A stretch of 64,000 nt of DNA, from NCBI GenBank assembly GCA_907163375.1, contig CAJQUW010001420.1:992001-1056000 (forward strand). The letters are read 5' to 3'. Below the pieces are notes generated by a model. The model did no database searches. It was given only the letters and a program-made list of their open reading frames with translations, and was not told the origin of the DNA. The DNA is from Prostheceraeus crozeri. Its lineage: Eukaryota > Platyhelminthes > Polycladida > Euryleptidae. Numbering within the stretch: position 1 is the first letter of the stretch; every line of letters begins with the position of its first letter. Both the position numbers and the translations under genes were made by a program. Below are positions 11,524 through 22,941 of the stretch, one piece after another.

Positions 11524-12575
11524 AGTCCTCAGGTGTGATAAGAGGCCGATGCGGTCGATGCACTGAGATTCGTACGTTCACACAAATTTGAATCACTTGT
11601 TAGTCTATCTTTAGCCACACTAATAGCTAAATCAACCGGAACAGAAGTAAATAAAGCTTTGACGTCGAATGACACCATCACATCACCTGGACGCCAGCAG
11701 GCATTTTTCACAAAACCACAAAGTTCATAAGAACTCGAAACATCACTGCCAGCGTTTTTCAGCAACGGATTGAGGATTTCACACAAGTGTTTGGATAAAT
11801 TATACGTGGGAGAATTAACGAAAGAAACAATTGGATGAAGAGGTATTCCTGTTTCGTGCAACTTTGGTAGGCCATATATTCTTGAACATACTCCATCGGT
11901 ACTCCGAAGTTTATAATAAAGGAAATCTGGAAATTTACAATCATTCTTTAGTCGCAAAAGAAGTTTGTTCATATTTCTTTCAGTACACTCTGTAGGATCC
12001 TTCTTTAACTTACAATAAGTGGTTTCGTCCACCAAAAGATCCTGAATCTTTTCGTCGCAGGATGTACGATCCATAATCACAGTCGAATTTCCTTTATCAG
12101 CAGACTATATAACAATAGAATGGTCCTGTTTCATTGACTTCAATGCTTCATACTCATTCCCCGAAAGATTAGGACCAGGAGCTTTGGCTGTATGCAATAC
12201 TGTCGTAACCTGAGCACGAATCAATGATTTGTCACTTTCTTGAAGATCTTTAATTCCAAAATCAACAGATGACAGAAATTGAGCTTTTGGAATTCTGCGT
12301 GGGGCTACAGAAAATTCAAGCCTTTGCGTAGTACAGAAATCTGGTCATCATAAAGTGTCTTACTGGATATGTTGATAACCCACTTTGAAGTAACGATGTG
12401 AGCAGTTTAACTTCGTCTCGTAAGATTACCAAGTTTGTTTCCAAGATTCTTTTTCAACGTCGCAGCATTCTTTAAAGCAGCACTTTCTGCATATTGTATA
12501 ATCCATGCTAAATCACTTGAAGAGATGATGAAACGTAGACGATGAGCAAATCGTACCATCAGAGAGAATCAATGA
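11524..12575 (-). mobile_element. Penelope-like element 1, N-terminal half of reverse transcriptase
   Basis: On the minus strand the reading starts in the N-terminal domain (VLRKGLNF, then GNEYEALKSMKQDHSIVI and SADKGNSTVIMDR). The 183-residue frame at 11529-12080 follows. It includes TYCKLKKDPTECTERN, YGLPKLHETGIPLHPIVS, SPTYNLSKHL and VSFDVKALFTSVP, the A motif with a catalytic aspartate. These are signature blocks of Penelope reverse transcriptases, which resemble telomerase. The homology ends just after CERTNLS, before the palm catalytic pair. A few stops interrupt the N-terminal part. Confidence 0.85.
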
Positions 12576-12602
12576 AGAATTAATGTTTATATATATTTTA
12601 TA

Positions 12603-12640
12603 ATAACTTTAATATAATAATAATAATAATATATTTAAAT
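12603..12640. repeat. TAA/TAT microsatellite
   Basis: A run of AATAATAATAAT followed by TATTTAAATAT borders the second CATAGAG MITE copy. Confidence 0.6.
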
Positions 12641-12649
12641 ATTGGTTAT

Positions 12650-13506
12650 AATAAGAATTAATGTTTATTAAATTACCAATTAGGTGGGCTCCTTTTACTT
12701 TCATGCTCAACCTCAAGAGTATTTTCTTAAGGGTCATCATGTCCCCGGTGTTATGAGATTCAGTTTCCCTAGGTTTTAGTTTCCGATCGGAAAATAAAAC
12801 CATGGTTTTAGCTTCCTAGTAGGAAAATGATACCAGGTTTTATTTTCCTATTAGGAAACTAGAAGCCGCAACACCAGGGGAAAACCAGTGGGAAACTAAA
12901 ACACACTTAAAAATGTTGGGTTTAATTTTCCTATCGGAATATTAAACCATGGTTTTAGTTTCCGGTAGGAAACTGAGACAGAGGGAGAGAGAGAGAACTA
13001 TAACACCGGCAACCTACCACTGGTAGAGCAAAATCACATAATCAAAGACAATGATTTCGATAGACTTTCAAAGTTGCAAATGGGTCCACGTCACTATTCA
13101 GATTCAAGAAATGAAACATGATTTTAGTGAATCATAAAATCATGCCGGTGAAAATTGAATTAAAAACTTGAAATTTCAACCAAGAAAGCACGAACAATAT
13201 CGCGACTTTTCATGAAGATTTCCATTATAATACGAACCATGAAATTCCCTTGATAATCAGCTTAATATCCGCTTATTGGGATGCTTATTAGAAAATATTC
13301 ATTCCTTTTGATATCCAACTTGTTTCATATTACTTATAAAGCGGACGCCATCTCTTAAGTATAAATTTGCAAAATTTTGACTTTTTTAAAACTGTTTAAA
13401 TAATTTTTTGGACCATGGGAACGTAATCTCTGCAAAAACTTAATCTTTTCATTTAAGAATTTTTACTGTATACAGATACTTTTTTGAGTCAACCCTACTC
13501 TATGGT
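12650..13506 (+). mobile_element. CATAGAG MITE, left-truncated copy with insertion
   Basis: The sequence aligns with the 10509-11347 element from about its base 240 to the right tip (CCCTACTCTATG at 13494-13505). It lacks the left end and is interrupted by the 257-bp palindromic element at 12749-13005. The surrounding words TGCCGGTGAAAATTGAATT and AACTTGTTTCATA match the other copies closely. Confidence 0.75.
12749..13005. mobile_element. 257-bp foldback insertion with CCGG duplication
   Basis: Comparison with the uninterrupted MITE copy at 10509-11347 shows an insertion with tips TGTTAT and ATAACA. It is flanked by CCGG at 12745-12748 and 13006-13009. Inside are alternating motifs of the form GGTTTTAGTTTCC and TAGGAAA in both orientations, so the whole element can fold on itself. 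A short (GA)n run lies near the right end. The family was not recognised. Confidence 0.6.
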
Positions 13507-13509
13507 TAC

Positions 13510-16500
13510 ATCTGTGGTGATCCCTAGGTGATACATGATGCTATGTGAACTTTACTTGCATGTTTTCGACAAGTAGTGTAAGTGATGCATGACAGTGAAG
13601 AACATAGCAATATCGCTCAATGAAGTCTTGAGTCATTCTTTAAATGAATATCTTTAGACACAAAGTTTCAAAACAACTTCCATAGCTAATTGATTCCTCA
13701 ATGTTTTCATTAGACAAGAAATGTGCAGTTTTTTATAAGCAAAAATATTCATCTCCAGAATACATTACAAGAAAATGAACAATTCAGCAAATGCAAATAG
13801 AGCAACATCAAAAATGATCCAGCTGACTCCTTTATATTCAAATCAATTCGCTCCGAAATTGATTTAAAATGTCTTTCGTTGACTTTTAATTATAAAAGCG
13901 CAGAAAACTGTCGGTATGTACTGAATGACATTCTAGTCTTCCATTCATTTGCGTTATTTGCTTCATATTTACTTTACCAAATTCATCTCTCGTCATCTAA
14001 CTATAGTATTTGGTCAGTTTTGAGAGCGTTCGTCCCTTCTCTAATACGACTTTCGAAAACAAATGTGAATTGATAAAGAAACATTGAATGAAGCGTATAA
14101 TTTATTCACTGAGATTTTGTTACTATCACTCAATCAATATCAATATTAGCAAGGAAAAATAACATGTTTTGATATGATGAGGTAGATCTTTGATTCGTGT
14201 TTACGTAGGAGTGGACTGTCATTCATTAATGTTATATGATGTTCCATTTCTGTCCAGAGACAGTGAGAGCATTCACGTTCAATTTGTTTATCACAGAATT
14301 TGAACATACACAGTGATTATGCGTGCATGCATCATTTTACAGTTTATTGTGGAGCAGCTTTGTGTTGGAGGTAAATCATTAATTGTATGACTCATCAAAA
14401 ATCCTATCATCAATAGCCCATGTAATTAAAATGAAATTTTTCTGATTCAAATTTGAATTTTGACTCGAAATTTCATTCTCAGAATGTCATCAATTAAATT
14501 AAAAAAACACGACACGGTAAAAAATTCGAAGGATCCATAAAACGGAAGATGCCAAAGTTAAACAACCACCCTAGTGGACAAAATCCTGTAAGCAATTGTG
14601 TAACTTAAAGTCAAGAACGAATGAATATCAATTAATACTAACCACAAAATACATACAAAGGCTAGCCGACCCAACTTTTGAAGGGAAAGGAAATAAATGA
14701 AAACTTATGATCTATTTCTATTTTACAATCTAAGAGCTAAAATGAGTGTTCGTCCTGAACTTGGCGAGAAGCTAACTAAAAGTAACAAATGGTGAAAATC
14801 AAGAAACCCAAGAAGCCAAAATAAGATTGCTATGTATGGAGTCATCAGGGAGGAATTATGTGGCTGCATGAAGCAAGGTATCGGCCCTTAACCTCCAGCC
14901 GGTACCACATGGCGGGGTCCGACCAACCATGTCGAATGCACGTGAAAGAAGATCTCTCCAAACCTGAGGAAGCATAGAAAAAACCAAACTGAAAATAATT
15001 TTCTTTTGGATTTTTGAGGACAAAAGGAAACAAAAGAATCTGGAAGAGGTTTTAGAAGAATGAAAAAAATAGATTTATGAAAGAAGAATTACATATAACA
15101 TGTAAAATATGTCACGATCACTTTTTTTATAGAACAATCAAAATAATAATATCTCATCATTATTTACTTCTGTGATTTTTTTTATTTCTGTTACAGTCAT
15201 TAAATGTTCTCTTAATTGCAGTTTCATTGTTTTATCTCCTATAGAAACACTGTCCACTACTGTGACACCGATATAAATCAGCCGGAAGCTACAAAAAGAT
15301 CGACTTGAAATAGGCATTAGCCGGTGTTCCAGCTACTTAAGTCTTCAAGTTTCCAGCTCTGTGGAGGGATAAGATCTTGACAATTTTTGGAATAGCATCA
15401 AAAAACCGGCATTCACATATAATTCAACTGAGAAACCACTTAATTCTTAATGATTCAATTCAATTCAATTTCATGCAAATTTAAAAATAAATGCCTATTA
15501 GTAGGCTAGTAACTTAACCCGCTAACTACGGATGGGTCAAATTGATCAACCTTTTGAATTCAAATAGCTGTAGTTCATTACTAGATAATGCACCACACCT
15601 ACTGTTAGAGGGCCATCAAAGCGAATGGGTTTTAAAACAGGCCACCATGTACTTTCACGACCTTTAATATGATACGTGGATGCAGTGTGCACATGCTATT
15701 ACTACTGTTTCTTAAATACATCAAATTAGCACCGAACACTTATTAATGCATGGTGCCGTGCTGTCACAGTGCGGTGCCGCAGAATGCGGGCTGACGCAGA
15801 GAAGTGTAAGAATATGTCATGCCCGAGTAATTGTCAGTTCATCATGATCATGTCATTAATTTTATTACCGATTTTCTAAGCCATATTGTTTGCAATCTAA
15901 TGAACAGCGGTTTCTCCGAGATGACCTACAATAATAATTTATGAAATTAAGTATGGAAAATTGTATAAGCTATTTCATGAATCAACACCTCAAATATTTG
16001 AAGTGTTGGTATTTCAATCAGCAAGAACTTAATAAATTACACCTATTCATGCGAAATAGGCTGGAGATCCCTGTTTCGAATTACGGCTTTCCTTTTATTC
16101 ACTGCTATAACAATGATAGGTACTTGTTGCAACATTTTATCTAAAGACAAAAATATACATTTTGTACTAAAAATTTAAGCAAACCAGTTTATAAACTTAT
16201 TAATTTGTGAGCATACAACTCGTAGCACTCGATTGATCACAAAGAAAAGCTCGCACGGATAGCATCAAAGGCTATCATTCACTTTTACAATTTTCCTTTC
16301 TACGATTTCTCCAAACACAATCAGAGAAAGTTTTTATGAATTTGATGTCTTCCACCGTTTCGAACAGACTTCTGCAACGGCTGAGAAATATCCTCAATTT
16401 TCTTCGAAAACAACTCAGCATCAAGGCAATCCATCATTTTTGTTCTAAGAAAACCATGAGCCATGAAATGAATGAAAATGATAGACATTGACTCAAAGAG

Positions 16501-17338
16501 CCGCTCCAATTCTGAAGCAATGTCCTCTGGGGCTGAACAACTTAAATTTCCGGAGTTTCGATCTCATTTCTGCACAAGAAATTGAATACGCTGCTGCACG
16601 GATCGTCAAAATTCTCTTTACGTCGGATATACGGCTATTGACAATTCCACTATTGGAAAATTCATAACGTAGATTCATGAACTTCTGCAGTTGAAAATCG
16701 ATTTCGCTCCGTAAAACTATGATTTAAAGCAGGGACGTAAATGATTAATTATATCACGCAAGAAAAACTTCTCAAAGACTTAATCAGTCAAACTTGATTA
16801 GAATGTCGACGATACGCCAGAGTGATGCTGTAGTCGATAATAAGAATTCTCTGTTCTCGTATTCCAAATTTCGAACATTAATTGACTCACGATATTGTCA
16901 ACTTGGGGAAAATAAGCGTTTTACAGATTATATTAACCAGCAAACAATTTCAGTAAATATTTGAAATATGAAATCTGATAGCAAATTTCTTTTTGATGCA
17001 TTGAATTGTGAGAGTATATCAATAAAGTTGTTGAAAATGAAATTTGATACTTATTGAGAATCACTAGTGGCTTAGGAGTAATAGATGACGGGAAGTTTAC
17101 GGGAACACGATATTGATACAAAATCAGAAATAGTAGCAACTTTTAGGAGACGGAATGTTTAGCTTTTAATCAGCAGCCAAATTATTATCAAGTCTCACGT
17201 TTGAGCCAGAAAATTTCATCGCAGTAGTTTGAAATCGATATAGTGACGTTGGAATATTGAATTTGTGAAAATACTAAAATACAGTTAAACCTTCACATTT
17301 TCAAGGGTGACATAAGTAAGAAATATGTTTCTCATTTA
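13510..17338. other. Long AT-rich stretch without a recognised gene
   Basis: No transposon tips, RNA genes or convincing reading frames were found over almost 4 kb. Two overlapping minus-strand frames at 16321-16678 encode ordinary-looking but unrecognised peptides. At 15514-15520 the motif TTAACCC is followed by GGATGGGTCAAATTGATCA, which resembles a piggyBac-type end, but no partner end was seen. Confidence 0.4.
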
Positions 17339-17600
17339 TTAACCCTCATACGGCTTCCTGTATACATATACAGGGTGAATACCATACCTTGTCCGATACA
17401 TTTTAATAAAAACCCGACGTCATCCCGACTTGTCTATATTGTAACTTTTCATTGAAGGGAATGATATTCTATACCTTTCAGCTCAGTGCCTTTGAGCATG
17501 AGTTTTCATTTCATGTTTCCATCTTTGCCATCCTTGCTTATTGGGTTAATGATTTTTTACTACAGAGTCAAAATAAATAACATCACGAAAAAAAGAATAC

Positions 17601-18300
17601 ATCGAGCCACAACTTCTACGCATCTTTGCGGAAAACGCAATAGAGCCAAACTTAAGCTCTACACTACCTCACTCACCTTCAAATAAAGTTTCATCAAAAT
17701 CCATCCAATACTCTGTCCTACACTGCCTTCACAAGTTTGAAAATATGGCCTATTCAGCGACATTTCAAACTTTCAAACACACATCGAGCCACAACTTCTG
17801 CGCATCTTTGCGGAAAACGCAATAGAGACAAACTTAAGCTCTACACTACCTCACTCACCTTCAAGTAAAGTTTCATCAAAATCCATCCAATACTCTGTCC
17901 TACACTGCTTTCACAAGTTTGAAAATATGGCCTATTCAGCGACATTTCAAACTTTCAAACACACATCGAGCCACAACTTCTGCGCATCTTTGCGGAAAAC
18001 GCAATAGAGCCAAACTTAAGATCTACACTACCTCACTCACCTTCAAGTAAAGTTTCATCAAAATCCGTCCAATACTCTGTCCTACACTGCTTTCACAAGT
18101 TTGAAAATATGGCCTATTCAGCGACATTTCAAACTTTCAAACACACATCGAGCCACAACTTCTGCGCATCTTTGCGGAAAACGCAATAGAGACAAACTTA
18201 AGCTCTACACTACCTCACTCACCTTCAAATAAAGTTTCATCAAAATCCATCCAATACTCTGTCCTACACTGCCTTCACAAGTTTGAAAATATGGCCTAAA
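17601..18300. repeat. 182-bp tandem array in the left arm
   Basis: The word ATCGAGCCACAACTTCT recurs at 17601, 17783, 17965 and 18147, a constant 182-bp period over four units. The last unit stops at ATGGCCTAAAAAG. Units differ by only a few bases. The mirror array lies at 27136-27850. Confidence 0.85.
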
Positions 18301-18479
18301 AAGCCAGTTGGGAAGCAGGGTTTTTCTGCTTGATTTGGCTTGGTTTCGTATGTGTCGTCTATTTCTTCTTTTTACAGAAGTTCGTTGGTTGGAGTAGTTA
18401 GAGATCATAGACATCGGATTCTGTTATTAGGATGTAATCTTGTGTCTGTGTCATGGAGTAGGGATACATAGCTTACAGT

Positions 18480-18775
18480 GTCGTAAGTAACCTGTATATA
18501 CGTGTATAAAATCTGTATATATATACTCAAATACTCAAATATCTGTATACAGTGAAAATTTTTATATGAGAAGATTCAGTTTCTTGGGGAGATTGCGTTC
18601 TGGAGCTCCAAAAAATTATTTGAGCACTTTTGAAAAAAGTCAAAATTTGCTTATTTATATACTACCGAGATGACTCCCCTATATAAGTAGTATGAAACAA
18701 GTTGGATATGAAAGGAATAACTTGTGCACTGCTTCGATTGCACTGCTGTTTGTCGAAAGCTGTGGGTCTGCTTTT
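18480..18775 (-). repeat. Partial CATAGAG-MITE relative, left arm
   Basis: The words TGTATACAGTGAAAATTTTTATA, the GTCAAAATTTGC block, ACTACCGAGATGACTC and AAACAAGTTGGATAT match the right third of the CATAGAG MITE in reverse. The remainder has been replaced by RTE sequence. The mirror copy is at 26735-26965. Confidence 0.65.
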
Positions 18776-19338
18776 TGACTTGTCTCCACTATCACTAATC
18801 TCTTCGTTTTAACGGTGTTAATCTTACAGCCACATCTTACTGCATCTGAAGAAATTAAGTTTAGGCTATTCTCCAGTTCTCACCAACTTTCAAACGAAAG
18901 TGGTATATCATCGACAAGGCTTGAGTTGTTAGTAGGTCGTCCCTGAATTGACAAACCTGTCGCATTGTTATAGCACGTTCCAGGCATACAAAGCAAAATA
19001 GCAGGTTACAAGGAATCGCCCTGTCTGGAATCCTTGTCTGAACCAGTCACCAGTTTCATTTCCGATGCTGACTGCAGCCTTGGCACTGTAGTGCATGCTC
19101 TTCAAAATGTGGATAATCTTAGCATCCACTCCATATAATTTCAGTACTTCCCACATGGCGTCTTGTCGAATGTTACCGAAAGCCTTACAGAAATCGATCA
19201 GACCATCAGTAAGGATCTGTTGCACACTACTGCTGTCTCTGCGGAAGCCTGTTTGTTCTTTTACCAGGAATGGCTCGACAAAAGCTTTCAGACGCTCTAT
19301 GCTGATCAGCAAGAACACTTTGCTCCCACAGCTAGTTG
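18720..19338 (-). pseudogene. RTE-type LINE reverse transcriptase fragment, left arm
   Basis: The 116-residue frame (18968-19318) reads EQTGFRRDSSSVQQILT, then DFCKAFGNIRQDAMWEVLKL, then GNETGDWFRQGF. These are the blocks around the A motif of RTE-clade reverse transcriptases. About 20 residues are missing between QQILT and DFCKAF, and the PQG block is degenerate. A further stretch toward 18720 in another frame resembles the region after the catalytic box (INTVKTKRLVIVETS). The N-terminal part of the same gene lies at 22090-22700, beyond a 2.75-kb insertion. Confidence 0.7.
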
Positions 19339-19904
19339 CGCTAATCTTGGCATTACTGCGCGATTGCGCGAATTTTTAGAATGCTGCGCTAATTTTGTGA
19401 AAATCACATTGAAATTAAAAACAGGAGAATACTTTCAGAAACAGACATGAAAATTCAAAGTGATGATTTAGTACCGTTGCATGAATTTTCAACTAGCCTT
19501 TTTAATATAGGCCCATTTGCATATTTTTTGTATTTAAGTAAGTGTAGATATTGCCAGTTAATTTAAGTATAACAATACAATGTCTCCATGTCTTACATTT
19601 CGGTCTAGAGTAGTCAGATAGACTGAGTTTGCTTTCGATGAACTCTTGAAGGCAATAATTAGATAACGCTTAAACTTATTTCGATTCAGTTTATGCTGTT
19701 ATCAGGATTCTCTGCAATGGCATATTGGAAGACAAGAACTATGGTTCTCCCTGACCAAAAACATGCTGAAATATTTTCCTATTGGCTCGAAACAGGGGAC
19801 AGTCATAGTTCGGGGACTGTCTTTCTTGATTTCCGGACTTATCAAAGATTCTGTCTTTCTAACGCGCGTTCTGAACGTTGAAAAACGTTTCAAAACAGTT
19901 TCGT

Positions 19905-20437
19905 CAGAGGACAACTTTCAATTATTGAACGAAGAAACTCGCATAATGGCAATTGATAGGGAAGTGGGGAAGGCCATAACGAACAGAGATTCTATGGATT
20001 TGGTGAAATTTTGGATAAATATACATAGTGGTGGAAAGTATCCGTGCCTAACTGAGCTTGCAACCGTTGGTCTGTGTATGCCACATTGCAATGCAGACAG
20101 TGAGCGCATTCTCAAGTAGGTGGCCAGCGTTGTGACAACAGATCGATCATGTTTGAAAGAGTTGACAATTCATTCTCTTATGGTAACAAAATCTGTTGTA
20201 CATACCTTTGAATGTGTTCCAGAGACCATACCAATCACAAAATCGCTTTTGCAAAAAGGTTTTGATGCCTTGGATAAGGAGAAAGAGGAGGCTCAAAAGA
20301 AAATCTCAGTGGCACAAGATGTGTTGAGGGCCGCTACCAAAAGCCTTCAAAATGTTGAGAAACAGAAAGAAATATTGAGAGAGAGAGAGCGAGAAAGAGC
20401 TGATCATACGTGCTGTGAAACGAGCAATGTGTTTTGA
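19905..20437 (+). pseudogene. hAT transposase C-terminal dimerisation region
   Basis: The reading runs FWINIHSGGKYPCLTELA, then MPHCNADSERI. One in-frame TAG at 20117-20119 comes next, followed by LKELTIHSLMVTK and a predicted coiled coil rich in Lys/Glu. PHxNADSERxFS and LxxLMVxK are hallmarks of the hAT family C-terminal dimerisation domain, which assembles the transposase. Only the last part of the protein is present, the first two catalytic residues are absent, and the stop makes it a pseudogene. The coding similarity begins almost exactly where the left foldback arm ends (19901). The frame finishes in a GAGAGA simple repeat and TGA. Confidence 0.75.
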
Positions 20438-20754
20438 GAAGGCTACCTTGCCGAAGTTCCAGAGAAGATGAACAGTTTTTGTAGCACTGTTTTAAACTGT
20501 TTGACTGTTTATCTTCATGACCATTTCTTGATTTCGGATTTCCATATTGTTGTTTACTTCGAAAGTCTCATCTAAGTAATTGACTGCATTTTCTCAATTT
20601 TGAGACTTCGCTTCGCGATGAATTTGTAGATGAACTGAATTATTTGCTTTGTTGAAGATTTTATGCTGGATTTGAACCAAAAATGTTTACGCATTTATTG
20701 AATTTACTGTCCGTTTTTTAAGTGTTATCATTTTTATTTGATAAAGAATACATG

Positions 20755-21865
20755 TATTGTATCCATAGAAATGGATAATAGTACAATAGAATGGAAGTTT
20801 GATATCTTGCCTATATACAATGATGGCACATGGAAAAATCTATGGTTTGGACATATATCAGCTTGGATCAAAAACATTGCATCATAGTCAAACTATTTGC
20901 CAAGTTGGTTGTAGAAGTTGTTGACAGCAAATTACAGAATTTTTATGAAGAGAATTTTAATTGAGATGGCAGCATTGTTTCATGTGAATTAGCCTACTAT
21001 TTCATGGATTAATATACTGTGTCTATCTGTAGCAGTCATTGACAACAGTTTTCCAATTTTTCAATGCTGGAATGCGAATCAAAAATTGGTTCAGAGTCAT
21101 AATCGAATGTGGTCGATGCACTGGTTGTAAGAATATCTCAAGAATTCAAAGATAAAAATTCTATGTATTGGATAATTTCTCCTTCTAGCTGTTCAGAAAC
21201 CTAGCGCTTTGTGGAATAAACACATTGAAAGCTGCTTTACCGACAATCATTTCTCAGATAAATGAAATGTCGCTGGATCCTTTCTATTAATCACTAAATG
21301 ACTTATGTGATATAGTGTGATGATATTTTGGAAGCTCATTTTCGAAAGCATGCTAAGATTTTGAAAATTTTTCAAATATATTGAACAGGGGAATGCTTTT
21401 AAGGAAATGAATACTCTGAGATTTCTTGGCCTCTGATTTCAAGCTGGAGCAATGTATGTTCTGTAAATCGACATTGTAAGTTGCATATGTGACTGATAAT
21501 ACTCTTGATTGATTATGGGAGCGATATTTCAAAATGATGAACGTACAGAACGTTTTAAAGGATTTCTTTCTTTGTCATCCTGTCGCCGCAGTATTTCATA
21601 AATTCATTATTGCTTTTGTGCACATGATCTTTGGACAAGAGGCAACAATCCAGATCACAAATTGGCTTGATTAATATAAATGCCAATCAGAAAACTTGGA
21701 AACCAGCTCGCACAATTTGCATTTTGCCCCAACTAAGTTCCCCCGGCGTGTGCCATAATTTTCATGCAATTTCCATTCTAGGACTTTCTATGGTATTGTT
21801 AATTTCTATGATTGTATCTATGTTCACAAGTAAAATTATCTATCGGTTTACGTAGTAACATGACT
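20755..21865 (+). repeat. 1.1-kb dispersed repeat, copy 1
   Basis: The sequence from about 20755 to 21865 recurs inverted at about 53795-54880. Shared words include TAGAATGGAA, ATCATAGTCAAACTATTTG, TTGACAGCAAATTACAGAAT and CGGCGTGTGCCATAATTTTC. Copy 1 follows the hAT fragment and could be the 3' part of that element. No family was recognised. A peptide beginning NVQNVLKDF and ending APTKFPRRVP is preserved in both copies, with one stop in this one. Confidence 0.7.
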
Positions 21866-22083
21866 GTACATGTACATCGTCGACGGGGGCAACAGTCACA
21901 TTCCTCCGTGGATTTTGTCAGTATATTTAAGTGTCATTGATTGGGCCATAAAATGCGATTGAGTGAAACATGGGATCTGTAAAATGTGATGGTAAGAAAC
22001 ATAGGACCTGTAAATTGCGATAGTGCCCAGCTTTCCAGTGCATAATGAAAATTAGCCCCCTGCGCTTATTTTCAGATCCTGCG

Positions 22084-22700
22084 CTATTTTTTTAGTGAAC
22101 CTCTGTGGGAGCCTGTAACCGACTTGTTCCATTCATCAGGAACTTTCTCTTCAGACAATGCTTGACTGCATTTAGTGAGCAGCTCTTCTGCCAATTCTAC
22201 TCCACCTGCATGTAACATCTTTCCTGTGATTCCATTTGTACCGTGAACCTTGTGTGGTTTTAGCTTCTTCGTTGCTGTTTGGACTTGACACCCGAGTATT
22301 TCGAAATTTCTGCCGTCGTCTTGGAGTGCTATTTCTTCAAGCTCCCTCACTGCTATGTTGTCATTATCATGCTTCTACGCGTACAGGTATCGGTAGTACT
22401 CAATCCATCTCTCCTTGGTCTCTTCGGATGTCTGGAACAGGTGTCCATTCCATCGCGATCTTAAGCAAATCGTTACTTCGGTTCCCATTTTGCATTGACA
22501 TCTCTGATCAGCAGGTATGCTTGGCGTATCTCTGCTTCTGACACTCGCTCCTGTATATTTTCATGTTCTCTTCAGCCTGTAGTGTTCTATGTTTCGACTT
22601 TGCTTTTCATTCGTAAATGGGAGTGTCCTCTTAGTGATTCCTTTCTGTCGGTTGACGGTCTGTCATTGCCTCTCTGATTGCCGAATACATCCCAGCTGTT
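22084..22700 (-). pseudogene. RTE-type LINE reverse transcriptase, N-terminal part
   Basis: The frame at 22084-22350 reads ATKKLKPHKVHGTNGITGKM, then LHAGGVELAEELL and EEKVPDEWNKSV. This is the first conserved block set of RTE-clade reverse transcriptases. Upstream, ERWIEYYRYLY near 22400 and ERVSEAEIRQAYLLI-like residues near 22520-22560 extend the match in other frames. The homology stops after SLKK at about 22084 and resumes at about 19338 in the left arm. A 2.75-kb segment containing the hAT fragment was therefore inserted into this gene, with roughly 14 residues lost. Confidence 0.75.
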
Positions 22701-22941
22701 CTTTCCTCCATCTTTTTTCTTCCGTTAGGCTAATCAAACCAAATTTTTGGGTGAATTTGGGTAAATTGGGATTTTTTGAGTGAGTCTGGAAATTTCTCTC
22801 CGAAAATTCGCGGGCACCTTGCCCGGAATGATAATGAAGCCAGCACTGTACGAGTAATACCACTGACTGCCTGTACTGACGTCGGAAAGGCGGCACGAAG
22901 AACTTGGTGAATGGAGAGCAGTTGCACGTGTACGAAAGCAG

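Noticed and set aside
17339-17549. TTAA-CCC to GGG-TTAA element abutting the giant foldback
   Set aside because: The outer three bases match, but the next bases of the two ends do not form an inverted repeat, so chance is more likely.
17601-18300. Centromeric satellite
   Set aside because: Only four units per arm, confined to the foldback arms. Nothing else in the window supports a satellite block.
20120-20437. Independent coiled-coil gene
   Set aside because: It continues the hAT dimerisation region in frame after one stop, and ends in a GA simple repeat.
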